Positions 20,656 to 32,900 of a stretch of 64,000 nucleotides of DNA are shown piece by piece. Source of the DNA: Isoetes taiwanensis. Lineage: Eukaryota > Streptophyta > Lycopodiopsida > Isoetales > Isoetaceae. The notes beneath the pieces were generated by a model, which ran no database searches, was not told the DNA's origin, and saw nothing but the letters and a program-made list of their open reading frames with translations. The stretch lies in the NCBI GenBank assembly GCA_021234155.1, contig JAJEKV010000028.1, forward strand, positions 11,114,134 through 11,178,133, given 5' to 3'. Numbering within the stretch: position 1 is the first letter of the stretch; each line of letters starts with the position of its first letter. The position numbers were made by a program, and so were the translations under genes.

Positions 20656-21412
20656 GTTCAGCTTGTCAAGGAAGAATAAATATGGGTGTATCCCAGTCGT
20701 GCCATTTAGGCATTGTACAGATTAATAGTAGGCAAAGAACTGAATTGTCTACCTATACATTGTGTGTGGCAGAACTGTGCAAGGCACAACGTGGCCTATC
20801 TTTTCCAGTGTCGTAAACCCACATTTAATCTTCTTCAGCAACCTCTCTTCAACCTGATCTTGCTCTGTTTTTAAGCTAACCTTGCTCCCTTGTTATTATC
20901 AACTTGTTGGAAGAATCAGAAATGCTGACGCTGATGGTTTTCGTCCATCCGTCCTTGCTTTCGGAAGCCAGAATTTGGATCCGATGAAGTACAATCTGAT
21001 GCCTCTCCTCTCCCTCTTTTATATGACGCCAGGGGATGATCCTAGAAGCGGAATAGTGCACATAAGACCTTCCAAAACCTACTCTAGCATCCAAAAACCT
21101 GTTTCGAAGCTTCTAGAAATGTGACCACCTGGGGTTGTAATTTTTGTATTATGCAAGAAATTATTGGGGCGGCCGTTGCCGCCGCTACTTTGGAAGCACA
21201 AAGAAACTGCAATCGAACCCAACGGCACCTGTTTTTCCTCCTTTATTTGCTGCCACAAAAAACAGCTCTAAGGGAGGGTTCTCATCAAGAGTCTGATACG
21301 GCTCCTGAGCAATCCAGCGGTAAAAATTCCACACAGTTCAGTATTTCAGGTTGGGTAAACCACATTACCTGATTTTCACGCAGCTGTAAACACAGAAAGC
21401 GTCTACTTTACT
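20656..21412. other. Intergenic, no gene recognised
   Basis: Contains a GC-rich imperfect palindrome at about 21166-21186 (GCGGC...GCCGC), similar in type to the one at 18388. An 80-residue open frame at 20882-21124 has no recognisable similarity. Confidence 0.4.
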
Positions 21413-21600
21413 GAGGCGGCAACCCTGGATGCCGCAAACCACACAAACGCAAATAAGAAGAAATCTCTCTACAAACCCTCTCTCCCAAACTTGTGGATGC
21501 TACTCTTCATGCCGGAGGCGGCAACTCTGGATGCCGCAAAGCACACAGACGCAAATAAAAAGAAATCTCTATACAAACCCTCTCTCCCAAACTTTTAGCC
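21413..21600. repeat. Tandem duplication, 102-bp period
   Basis: GAGGCGGCAACyCTGGATGC starts at 21413 and again at 21515. Both copies continue through GCAAATAA and ACCCTCTCTCCCAAACTT with a few differences. Confidence 0.85.
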
Positions 21601-22847
21601 GCTACAAATCGCCATGGGTTATCGACCGGCCGCTCCTCTCTTTTATACCAAAACAAATATTCTCGGATCATTCCGAGCGCCCGGGCATTAGGGTTGCCTT
21701 CCAGAAACTCCACGACGCCTTCCACAACGCCTTCTAGAAACGCCTCATCTAGTCTAGTAGCTTCTCCTTACAGCAACCATTGGAAAATCTCCGTTCAATG
21801 CCTAATAATAGAACATTCCAGAAACCGCCCCATTATAATTATATAGAGATATTTTATTGTCATTTGCAGAGCACACTCGATTTGTATTCACGATTTGGTT
21901 GAGATGGAGATCCATTCCCATCTACAATCTAAGCTTTAGCTTCATCAATTCGAGGTTAGTTTTACCCTATTAGGTTGTGCAAAAATTATTAGGATGTACA
22001 AAACTAGTTGTTGATGCCAATCATCAAATTTATATAGCATGGAAGGGCTTCACAAAAGAGAATAAATGAGTTCTTGGGACATGGCATTAAGGACAAAGCG
22101 GTAGCATCACTATATCATCGTCTATGTCCACTTTCATAGGCCAAATTGAGGGTCTTGATGAAGGCTATGAATTTGCGGATGATAAGGACTATGATCCAAA
22201 GCAATTTGAACGTATTATTTGGGAAGAGCGCCTAGGTGGTTGTGGCCAATGTCGAGTTTTCACTACTAAAGCATGTTCTATCTTAACCAACACAAATTTG
22301 CTCATTAGCCAATTTGTTAATGTAGCAAAATAAAAATATCATAGTTGCCGGTTCAATTCACGCCATCTTAGCAAGAAGGTGCAAAATATCGCCGGGAGCC
22401 AAACTACGCCAAGTTATTTATTCTACATGGCCAAGTGCCGGTTGTTTCGGCCCTATAAAAATATAGGGCTTTTAAAAATACCCGATGCCGAGGGATTCTT
22501 GGATCCATTAAAGTATTGCACCGAGGTAGAAAATATGAGATTAAGATCGGGAATGAGGGAAAATGAGGTCCTGCTTTTCAAAATATGGGATTCTTGAAGC
22601 TAGAAAACAGAAATGTGGAATAATTCAAAGTTTAAAACACGAAATGTGGGATAATGTGAAGTCACAATGCCGCCAAAGCGGCCAAGAAATTACGGGTCGA
22701 GACGGCTCGAAAATCCGTTCGAAGGGGGCTAACAGGCCCGTTAGGGAATGAGAGACATTTGTCTCGTTCATCTCGGCGAATCAAGATATAAAACCGTCTC
22801 TCGTCAGTATGTGACGAGAGATTTAAAAAATGAAGCATGTGGTGGCC
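21601..22847. other. Intergenic with small hairpins
   Basis: A perfect 8-bp hairpin GCCCTATA/TATAGGGC lies at about 22451-22470, and CTCTCGTC/GACGAGAG at about 22798-22821. An open frame at 22124-22333 (EGLDEGYEFADDKDYD) is not recognisable. Confidence 0.4.
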
Positions 22848-22886
22848 GAGGAAGGAGGGAGGGAGGGGGGAGAGGGAGGGAGGGAG
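22848..22886. repeat. Purine-only G-rich tract
   Basis: A GGGA-type run without pyrimidines, able in principle to form a triplex or G-quadruplex. Confidence 0.8.
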
Positions 22887-22930
22887 CCCTTCTAATTATA
22901 TGGCAAAGACGCCTTCAGTAATACCATCAT

Positions 22931-22984
22931 GGCTCGTAGTTATTTGTGGTGGCAATGGCTCTCATAGTTATTTGTGGTGGCAAT
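22931..22984. repeat. Tandem duplication, 26-28-bp unit
   Basis: The block TAGTTATTTGTGGTGGCAAT occurs twice in succession, each time preceded by GGCTC and one to three more bases. Confidence 0.85.
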
Positions 22985-23745
22985 ACCGACGAGTAGTTGG
23001 GACTTGGGATATCATGAGGATGACTAAGTCGTACTTCTCAAGACATCGATTTGAAGTATATTCTTATCTACTAAATGAATGACTATTCGAGAAGAAGTAA
23101 TCCTGTGAGTAAATTCTATTCCATGGAGTGGGTGATTCAACACCCTTCTTTTATCATACATTTAGAAGTACATGCACTTTTTCTTGCTATCATGGCATTA
23201 GATTAGTCTAATTTGACAATGGTCTCTTTTTCTTGTTCCAAAGGTGTTTAGGATAAAGTTTTGAGGCAAGGTTTTGGTTCTAAAAAGAGCTACATCATCT
23301 TTTGGAGAGAGTGTAGCAAGGCCCCCTCCGCGGACGATAAAAGAACCTTCCTTCCTTCCTCGTGTTTTGATGGCGGGGTGGCCCCCTAACGTAAGCTCAT
23401 GCCCATCAATGGCGACCCAGGCACCCACTCACGTCACGACCAAGGCACCCACTCATGTTACATAACGAAAGTGGTTTGCCCATCTAAACCATCAATTTAT
23501 TGATGGCACAATTAAGACCATTCTACCACACCTGCCCCAAGGGTTTGCCCTTTGACCAACCCAAAAATATACAAGAAAACCAACCAGGTTATGCCACGTT
23601 TTAGGCAGACAAAGTCTTGGGGTTCCCAAATCCGTTGGATTGCCTAAAGCATATGGATTTATCATTGGAACACGATTTATATAAAAGTAGTTTTTAAAGG
23701 ATATCGCAATAAGTAATTAGGAATTTGACTTCTTGGTAAGAATAT

Positions 23746-23770
23746 AATAGAATAGAATAGAATAGAATAG
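23746..23770. repeat. (AATAG)5 microsatellite
   Basis: Five perfect AATAG units. Confidence 0.95.
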
Positions 23771-23874
23771 GTTTTTAGCGTCCACGGAGACCAATTGGCC
23801 TATGGGACCCAAACAAAAAGAGAGCAGCAAGCATATTGAGCAATGTATCTATTTCTTTCCAGCTTATTCTTACC

Positions 23875-23963
23875 AGATCTAGCAAGGTTTGAAATTAGAA
23901 ATCGCCATGACAAGTAAAAGATCTAGCAGGGTTCGAAATTAAAAATCGCCATGACAAGTAAAA
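23875..23963. repeat. Tandem duplication, 44-bp period
   Basis: AGATCTAGCA starts at 23875 and at 23919. Both copies run on through ATCGCCATGACAAGTAAAA. Confidence 0.85.
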
Positions 23964-24097
23964 ATGCCAGATTATATTTAAGTCTACCAAAAATATACAA
24001 ATTTATAGTGTAGTTTTCAGAAAATACTTAGAAAATGCCCTAAAAAAATTTGGAAATTTTTTTTTGTTATCGAAACCTCTAGACGGGGAAGCCCTTA

Positions 24098-24152
24098 ATA
24101 TTGCCTTATGTGAAATATCCCATGACGCTCTTCACATTTGGATTATGTTCAA
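24098..24152 (+). repeat. Direct repeat, left copy
   Basis: A block of about 55 bp (ATTGCCTTATGTGAAATATC, then TCTTCACATTTGGATTATG) is repeated in the same orientation at 26436-26490. The pair encloses the HUH Rep-like remnant. Confidence 0.75.
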
Positions 24153-24159
24153 AACATCC

Positions 24160-25089
24160 TTAAATAAATAGAATATTTGACAATTAGCAGCCTAACAAAA
24201 TAAAGAATGAAAATAAAGAATGATGAGCCTAGGGAGTCGAACCCCAGTACAAGATCCCACGCTCATCCAGGCATACTAGGGATCCCAAAGGAGGGATACC
24301 TAGTATGCCTAGGGGCCGAAGCCCACTAAGAAATAAAACAAGTTAGTATCGGCATATTATTCCAAACAAAAACCATTCCCAATTTTGGATTATACAAAGA
24401 AGCGGTGTGATGCAAAGATTCAACGTGTCAAAATGATACATGTCAATCAAGGCCAAGCTGCAACAAATTGAACAACACATTTAGAAGATAAACAAGCACG
24501 CCATTTATAAAAACCATAAACAGTTACATCAAGCCAATACACAAAACAAAAAAGAAGAAGACGTAAATGATCGGGTTCATTCATAGCGGCGCCACTGCGG
24601 CATGCCTAATAAGTTCATCCATTGGCGAATTTCTTGCACAAACAAGACCCCGGCAAGGCTCATATGAGGCGCAAGACATGCAACTTCGAGGCAGGCACCC
24701 CAATTGATCCCACTCCACGGCCAGAAATAGCATTACAATTGAGGCATAAAACCCTCTAAGCTGCCGCTACCTGGCAAAGCGCCAAAAGGATGCCGCAATC
24801 CCTATGCACCTCGGTTCAACCTAGATAATGCTATTAACAAACTCTTGAGCACAAAAGCGCCTCGGGCTCAGCCCGAGAACACAACGGGATCTAGATGTGA
24901 TGTTTCAACAAGAAGAAATAAAGGAGTCGAGGCAAAGATACAAAGGGGTTGCTCCACAGCAGAGGAATAAAGCTCCCCATCAGTCTCCATTATTACCTGC
25001 AACTAAAAAACAAACGAACCCATGAAAAAAAACCCAACTGTCATGCGGTCCAAAGCCAACCAACATGATCACCCAACAGCCATGGTGCA
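24160..25089. other. Non-coding repeat-like DNA
   Basis: A perfect 12-bp inverted repeat (AGGCATACTAGG/CCTAGTATGCCT) lies at about 24269-24310. A minus-strand GGTTCGACTCC, identical to a Pol III B-box, lies at 24233-24243. No open frame is recognisable; the rest may be 3' sequence of the Rep-like element. Confidence 0.4.
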
Positions 25090-25975
25090 ATCACCCTTGT
25101 GCAATGGGGGGATGAAATCCACACTGGGCTCCAAAACAACATCATCATCATTTGTCACGCGACTATAAGACTCATCACAAATGTCCTTGAAATTATTGTC
25201 TTGTTCATCCACAGGGATGGCATCATCCTAATACCGCCTCCTCCCATTGCGCTCTACAGGTACAAACCCAGCAGGCAGCCCAAACAAAATAGTCCTCATG
25301 TCCAGGGCATGCATCGAGAAGGATTCAGCGGCACCCTCCATGCGGCCGGACACGGTTGGAAGGGATAATCCAAAGCTGGATAATGTAAACTTTCGAGCGA
25401 ATCATTCGGCCAATGTAAACAACAAGCTAGCGGTTAACCTACGGTTTGCTATGATAGTTAACATAATGGGCAGCACGATTCAGCAAATAGTTATTATCAA
25501 GAACAACTAAGTTTTTTGTATCACCAGCTCCCCATCTCAAATACAAATCCTTACCTTTCTCGATGGCAGCCTCACTAACATTATGAAGATGGCAGACATA
25601 GTGAACCTTTCCCACATCCTTCATACAATAACCAATCATACCCTCAAAACAATGAAGGCGAGTATTCTTCAAGGCTTTACTGAGACCAAAGATCACACCG
25701 GAGGCTTACAAGCCCAATTAAATTCCTTCTTTATGGCGTCATTCATGGCCCTAGGGTTTTAAACTGGGCTCTAAAAAGCTTGACCGACAATGCAAAATGA
25801 TCTACAATAGCACCCCTTTCCATGGCTACAACTCCAAAGAACACACCTCGATTGCAAAAATCCCACAAAGCCATCATAAAACTCACGGGGACATCCCCGC
25901 CTGAGACAAACCTAAGGTAACACTGACATCTATGAGGTTCCAGTCCTGATCAGCAAAGAAATCATGGCCTCTCTC
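25090..25975 (-). pseudogene. Remnant of a HUH-type Rep-like (rolling-circle) protein gene
   Basis: In the best frame (25439-25696), HCFEGMIGYCMKDVGKVHY contains Y-C-x-K-D, the form of motif III (catalytic Tyr) of HUH Rep endonucleases, at 25617-25634. Upstream, in other frames, are DFFADQDWNLIDVSV, a VPVSFMMALWDFC helix and GVVAMERGAIVDHF (about 25790-25830). An intact relative would carry the metal-binding His-x-His about there; only one His is readable. Downstream comes LFGLPAGFVPVERNGRRRY and an Asp-rich tail to about 25090. Stops and shifts show it is dead. The pattern fits eukaryotic HUH transposons related to Replitrons or CRESS-type Reps better than Helitrons, as no helicase is visible. 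The family assignment is inference. Confidence 0.5.
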
Positions 25976-26435
25976 TTGGGAATTGGAAGAACTCACATTC
26001 AAGACATGGCTCCGTATGCGGGGCCAGAGAAGCGACCACTCTTAGACTTTTCGGCTGCCCTCTTCATGAACCTGGTAGATAAATACAATGGCACGTAAAT
26101 AATGTTAGAAATTGAAAAATCTTACTTGTGTCTTCTTCAATCTGCACCTCCGCTCCGCCAACACCCCGACCCGGCTTATCCACAAAACAAATAAGGAAAC
26201 AAAACACACAAACGACACATCACCCAAGCTCGCCATCCCCGCAGCAGCCCAAGGAAGAACCACCGGCCCGCCAACCAGCCATCCAGGAACTCCAATATGC
26301 CCGCCTCAAAAATTCTAGGGTTAGGAATCCAAGTTGCCCAAATCATCCATATATACTGTATCACATACGAATAGCCCCATAAAACCTTCACAAACCTTAA
26401 GTTATAAATATACCAATTCCAATTTCGGCCACATT

Positions 26436-26490
26436 ATTGCCTTATGTGAAATATCAGAACACTCTTCACATTTGGATTATGTTCAAAACA
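26436..26490 (+). repeat. Direct repeat, right copy
   Basis: Partner of 24098-24152, in the same orientation and about 90% alike. Confidence 0.75.
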
Positions 26491-26886
26491 AAAGCATTCC
26501 AGAGTAGAATCAATCCTTTCTTAACGTCTTGGATTCAACCTGTCTCTATCGTCAAGCATTTGATGGAAAACAAAAGACTTAATACTGTGCATATCGTCTT
26601 TGTTTTTGTTTCACGCTCAATATGAAGTGCAGGAGATTAGAAAATGTAAGATCTACATTACATAGTCTCTTTTGACAAGCTAATGGATTACACAGCTAAT
26701 GGATTACACAGTTTCTGTTGCTCATCAGTATCAATATATATAAGAAATCTCGGCATTATCCATCGACCAGAGACTAAGCTCAAGCATTGAAACATTTTAA
26801 TTCCACAAGAACAGCAATGTAATAGAAACCTTGTTGTCCGATTTCTACTGTCTATATGCTCAATGGATAATGCAATCATCGAGGAG

Positions 26887-26977
26887 AGAATTCGTCAACA
26901 AGAGAAATGATCAACTACAAATTCCACTGAGCAGAGGATTCGCCAACAAGAGAAATGATCAACTACAAATTCCACTG
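26887..26977. repeat. Tandem duplication, 48-bp period
   Basis: The 43-bp block containing CAACAAGAGAAATGATCAAC appears twice, 48 bp apart, in the 3' flank of sHSP gene 2. Confidence 0.85.
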
Positions 26978-27130
26978 CTCTACAAATATTAGCACATACA
27001 CAAATTTGAATAAAACACGTATCAATGCAAAGTAGATATTTTTATTTCATAAAAAATAAAACTATCCATATACATAATACTTATGGACATTGTGTGAAGT
27101 CTGTTTTCTATCTATATTGTGCATTAAGGA

Positions 27131-28036
27131 TCAACCAGATATTTCTATAGCCTTGACCTGAGGCTTTGGTTTTTCATGCTTAGGAACAGTAACAGTGAGA
27201 ACTCCATTTTCCACTTTAGCTTTTACCTCATCCACTTTAGCATTGTCAGGAAGGCGGAAGCTTCTCATAAAGCTCCCCTGAGCGCGCTCTACACGATGCC
27301 ACTTATCATTTTCTTGCACTTCTTCCTTCTTCCTCTCTCCACTGATCTGCAATGTGCGACCATCTTCAATTTGGATTTTTATTTCTTCCTTCTTTAAGCC
27401 TGAAAAGCAAGCACAACTTGGATCAGAACAATCTCCATGAAGCTAAAACAAAAAACATTTACTCTCATCATATCAAACATTGCATTCACCAAATTAAAGC
27501 AGTAAAACATCAGAAAAATGAAAGGTAACATGATATTTGGATCAGCATGGATTAAAAGCAGAATAATTCCAACAATTTGACAAGATCTAAAATAACAAAC
27601 ATTACACACAGCAAATCAAAGCAATACATCATCAGAAAAGTACAAGATCAGGTGGTCTTCATAACCCAAAAATTAAAAGCGCGAACGTCAAGAACCAAAA
27701 ACAAATTACTCCAACAATCTCACATAACGTAAAACAAAGAATACTACACACAGCAAACCAAAGCAATACATCATCAGAAAAGTAAAAAATCAGATGCTCT
27801 TTGCAAGAATGTGAAGAACAAATAAAAAGATTCTTGAAAAAAAAAAACGTACCAGGCAAATCCGCTTTGAAGACATGAGCTTCGGGGGTTTCAACCCAAT
27901 CAACGCGAGTGTTAGCCACGGCACTCACATCTTTAGCAAACTGTCTAGATGGAGCATCCTCAAAAATATCCCAAATTTTATTAGAGAAGGGATCAAACAA
28001 GCCAAGATCTCGACCCAAGAAGGGAATTAAAGCCAT
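27131..28036 (-). CDS. Class I cytosolic small heat-shock protein, gene 2 (two exons)
   Basis: Exon 1 is 27853-28036 and exon 2 is 27131-27399 on the minus strand. The 453-bp intron (GTACGT...TTCAG) falls at exactly the same codon as in gene 1. The product is again 150 residues: FDPFS arm, alpha-crystallin domain with [28 protein letters not shown] and [11 protein letters not shown], and the C-terminal IEI motif. In the last 73 residues it differs from gene 1 by one substitution (Asp for Glu in LPxNAK). The first 60 have a handful of changes (for example PFLGRD for PFFARD). It is a cytosolic holdase chaperone, expected to co-assemble with gene 1 product. The gene lies 25 kb away in inverted orientation. 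The intron is longer through internal duplication of a block around ACACACAGCAAA. Confidence 0.95.
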
Positions 28037-28107
28037 TGTTGCTGCAAAATGCCGGAATCAAATGCTTCACAAAATCACAAGGATAGTGTAGATGTAGAAG
28101 AGTAGGA

Positions 28108-28180
28108 AATTTATAAGGGGAACGAAATGGGTAGAAGGGTCTGGACACCATCGGAAGCGTCCGGATTCCTCATGAAAGTC
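28108..28180 (-). promoter_or_regulatory. Heat-shock promoter of sHSP gene 2
   Basis: On the minus strand, a TATA box (TATAAATT) lies at 28108-28115, about 75 bp before the ATG. A heat-shock-element-like site (GAT-tc-CTC-at-GAA on the plus strand) lies at 28164-28176. Spacing and flanking sequence match the gene 1 promoter. The G-box of gene 1 is not preserved here. Confidence 0.62.
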
Positions 28181-28189
28181 CCCGTGGCA

Positions 28190-29911
28190 AAAAAATGAAA
28201 TGCAAAGTGTTATGTACAAGGGAATATACCCGCCGAGGGTTTCAAGGAATTTTTGAGAAATAATTAATTTGACGTTCAAAATTCTTTATCGATCCCCAAG
28301 TGTCAAAATTTTTGAAGATTCGTAGTTAGGATACCATTTAGAGGAATCAAATGCATCTCGGAAGACAAATAGTACTTAGTATCTAGTTTGTTACCTAGAC
28401 ATTCTTATTCTATTTTGAATACCATGGATGCGAAATAATTTCTATTTTTCAAAACTTCCTTAAGCGATTTGATTGGGTCTCTCAAAGACTAAATTTTGAT
28501 TTGCTCATAGTTGCCTCAAATTCTTAAGAAATCACCTAAAACTTCAAAGATGAGTAGTATTTATAATTTATATTCATCGAAAAATGAAGTCATCTTGAAA
28601 TTTGTATTCCATTGTCGAGTGTCATGAGATCGTATCATATCATTAAAACCAAGGTGCAATTGTGCTAAACTTGTGAAGAATTTTATTTTGCTATTGAATA
28701 TGGTGGTACAACTTCGAGTTAATCTTACAATTCAAGTGTTGTATTTGCAAGTATCATGCCCCTAATATATGAAGGAATTCAGAGACCCATATGGTTCATC
28801 AACCCAAATAGGTCCCCGAGACAACTCTAGTGCTAATATATTAAGGGAATGGAGGATATGAAATCGATTTTAGTTCAAGCCATAAATTATCGCTATTTCT
28901 CAACCGACCTTTTAATTATGGGTAGTTTGCAATGCCATCGATACAGCTAGAATACAATATCACCAAACCCTAACTTTAATCAAGAAAACCGAGCAGCATG
29001 CAAGTTATTCAAAAAAACACCATGAGGTTAGTAGAGGTTAGTCAGAGGCAAGCCGCCAATACTTATAATTTAGCTCACTCTCAACCATTGTGCGTAGTCT
29101 AATCTTTAGCGGATATAAAGAGTCCACTTGTTTTGGCTTGGGTATGCACTTATACAATTAAAAGTAGAAGAGATTTTTAACGTCACGCCAAAGGCGTCTA
29201 TCGGACATGTGACACTTTTACAACACACCCATATGGGTCCCGCCCCCACCACTTTACATTGCTGAAGTGGGTCCTTCCCCCACCAACTTTACATTGCATG
29301 GCCACTTTCACAACGAGGCGTTGAACCCGTGAAGGAGAATTCATGCCATCGTATTTAGGTGGAACATGAGGTTTATAAAATATTCTCATAATAAAAAAAA
29401 GAAAGGAAAAGAAAAGAAGAGCAAAGAAAAATAGGAAAACCATGACCACTGTTGGGCAAATTCTGGGGTAGAGAAGGTTTGTTCCGGTTGAAACTAAGAA
29501 TTTCCGGTTGAGTTAGCGCATTGCAAGAAAAACTCCGGTAGATCTTAATGCATATTTGTACAAATTTCCGATTGGGAACTAAAAATATCCGGCTATTTGA
29601 TGAAAGAGTAGGAAAATTTCCTTTTGGGTTTATAACCTTTGCCCAACACTGTCCATGACCACCTTCCACAAAGTTTAGAATTGTCATAAAATAATGTCAT
29701 GTAGAATCCCCAAAAATAGATTCCAAATAGATCTATATTCCTTCTTGGACACCACACTTCTTCTGTGGTCTCAGAATACCATAGCCTAACCCTTGCTAAC
29801 CTTAGTAATACCTTGCCCTTACTTCAATTGCACAACATTATAACCCCATTTGCTCAAACTCGGTTTTAATTCCATTTTATAATCACATTAAATTTTTTGT
29901 TTATGATAATT
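28190..29911. other. Intergenic, no gene recognised
   Basis: AT-rich DNA between the promoter of sHSP gene 2 and the 3' end of the kinase gene. At 29228-29300 the phrase CACTTTACATTGC / AACTTTACATTGC recurs at short distance with C-rich surroundings. I see no coding similarity. Confidence 0.45.
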
Positions 29912-32900
29912 TCAAAGAACAGAAGATAAATGGTTAATTAACGCCTTTAAACCTGCAACGTAGTTCTCATCAATATTGTCGTGCCCATACGTAACATGTG
30001 CAAAATCGATCAACCTCGCAACTTTTGGTCGAGGTGCAGCCTTATTGTTGTGATCCCCTTCATATATAATCAAAACAGAGCTAGAAAAGAAGTGATATTG
30101 ACATTGCTCTTCAAACCTATCAAGGTACAAATAATGTAATGTCAATCGTAACCTGGAGATTTGCAGGGTTTCAAAATAACATACTTATTTATTATATTAT
30201 ATATACAGATGCTAGTAAATTACTTTGAAAAGTTCTAGTACCACGTCCTATTGGCTGTAAATATTGACTTAAACTAGACTCAACAAGAAGTGCAGCAATA
30301 GAAGGCCAAAAAGAAAATTTATAATCATTGCACCATAAGTTATGGCACCAGGTTGACTGAAGGTTTAATTGATATAGTTTTAATTTGATGGTTTCAGTAT
30401 GTACAGCCATGCACCCCATGGGATGTACAACTTCCTATTCTCCTGCTTGAACTTGTGCAAGTCACCAGCTCCTGCTTGAGAAAAGCAAGTAAGAGAATTA
30501 AGAATGGGAGTTGATGGATAAGGCTAGAAATAGATTTAGAAACCATTTAGCTTCTTTATAGTGGGCTGCTACTGCTGCTACTGGGCGAAGCTTTTAAGGC
30601 AAGTTTGAAGCTATTCGGCCTCTTGATGGTAATATCATGGTCCCAACAACAATTTATTGGTCAGTTTGGCAAGTGACCTTCCATATTGCTTTGACAGTGA
30701 CAAGTGCAATTTTGATAAACACCTTCTATTGAACATACTGAAACTGGCATATCCAGGAACTGGGATTCTTAAACTGCTCATCATTCTTGCTGAACTCTTA
30801 AAAATTAGGAGGCCACAACCCAGAAGTCACATGATCCTTCCACATTGATGCAAATCCATAGACGTACTATCCTGGCATCAGCATCAGCACCTTCAACATA
30901 CATACAGACGTAGTAATAATCTATAAACATATGATCAGAAGAACATTCAGAGGCCAAAAGTAATCACAGGTGCTTGCATCCTGAATGCATCTGATCCACA
31001 TGCATTATCCGAACATCTCAATGAAAGATGACGTCAAACATCAGCTGCTTATGAGTTCTAATTTGCCAAGTTTTTCTAACCTTCAACCGTAAATCATGGC
31101 CTTGTATGTTCTTCCATAAAATCCTAGAGATAGCATCTCAAGCTTTGTTGGGTTTTCCAACCTTCAAACGCAAATTTCATGGCCTTGTATGTTCTTCTAA
31201 GGAATCCTAGAGATAAGCATTTCAAGATGTTTGTCATAGGTTTCATATGCCTAATAGAAGCTCCAATATTGGCAATCGTGAGATTATTATAATGCTTTAC
31301 CGTATGCCCAAAGGCCCCAAGACAGGTTCTCCTGTAACATAATTTGGTTGCTTTGAAGTTACCACGCAGCAGCAAAACCTTATCAGTCTCTAAAATTCAT
31401 GGCTTTTGCTGTTCATTGCCTGCAGAAACATAGAAGTGAAAGAGCCTCTTAGATCCCTTGGTTACGGCAACAAAACCCACCTCTCTAGAATGGCATTGTG
31501 ATAGGAAAATTCTTAAAACATTATTTGCAGTTTCACCGAAAGCTTGGAGCCCTTTGTCTTCTATTTCATCTGCAAGAACCATCGAATAGCGTGAGCCCTA
31601 ATCTCAGAAGAAATTTCTTATATGTGCATTGCTCTTTTGAAGGAAAAAACATGCAGTGATAATATGTTTCAACCTCACCTCCATAACATAATGGGAAGCG
31701 ATTATGCTGCTAAAGGGTTTGATGGCTCTGGAAATATTATGCTGCCAATATTGCTCTGGAATCTTCAACTTGTTCTTCAAACGCCTCAGCTCAGGTATTT
31801 GAATATGAACTTAAAGTATTCTCCTTCTTGAAGCCTTGCCCCAAATAGCCAATGCCTCAACATTGCATGAGGGCAGAAGCTCCTTCTCAGAAGCTTTGGG
31901 AAAGCTTGAGGAGGTGAAGGATTGTGATATTCACAAGTAATGGACACTACTAGGATCCTTGTCAATCCATCTCCGGAGCTCCTCAGAATTGGGTTTGCTC
32001 CTGAACAGGCAGGACTATCCACAATTTCCCAGATTGCAATGACCACAAGGATTTCATGCTTCCATACATGAAAAATATTACTTTGAAGCTCCCACCCCAT
32101 AACTTTCAACTGCTATAAACAGGTTAAAGATTCTGGAGCAGGCGCTAAACTATGGTGGGGAAGGCAATGCATGGATTATAAGCCATCTCTCGCACTTATC
32201 ACTTCGTGTGAATCTGCCTCTAGTTCTGCTACCATGTTGTATCCAACATCATGATTGCACTATGAAATTCAACTGAGTACATAGCTTGATCCTTAAAACA
32301 ACAATGAAAAGTTCCTCGGTAAAGTCGGTTGACTAAGATAGATTTACAGCTTTTCTTCCTTTACGCGCTTTTAAGTGCATAGAGATTGGGAGCTACTGTC
32401 TACTGTTTCCCCCCTTGGTAGGATATCAGTCAGGGAGGCCCAGGATACGATGGTTAAGAATGGCAACTACAATGATTTTGCCATCAGTTATCCCACTGCT
32501 TAGTGGACGCTTTAGTTCGAGCTAGTCTCTGTTTGATAATTGCAGGGTATCTCTCAAGTAATTGGTTGGTAAAAAGTTACATCCTTCGCTAATCAATTTA
32601 TCCAACTATAGCTTGCGGCCTATCATCTATGTGTTATTGGCCTACCCTGTACGTTAAATATGATGCTTGATGGAAGACTATGGAATACATGCTTACAACG
32701 GGAGCCGGCCTCTCTTTCAGCGAAAAGACTTACTAATTAGTTGATGACATGCACAAACTAGATCCATTAGCATTCTTTGAAGGCCAAAACAAAACTGAAT
32801 CCATCTGAGAGACAGCCCATCACTGATGTATGGCATCTGAGAGACAGCCCATCACTGATGTATGGCCCAAGGAAGAGATATAACTAGCTATATGATTGCA

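Noticed and set aside
24233-24310. tRNA-derived SINE head on the minus strand (B-box GGTTCGACTCC)
   Set aside because: The only A-box-like sequence (24256-24269) is 12 bp from the B-box, far too close for a Pol III promoter, and the rest is a palindrome. Kept only as a note.
31786-32109. 107-residue minus-strand frame in the IPK2 intron as a nested gene
   Set aside because: No recognisable domain, and the neighbouring frames in the intron are equally unsupported.
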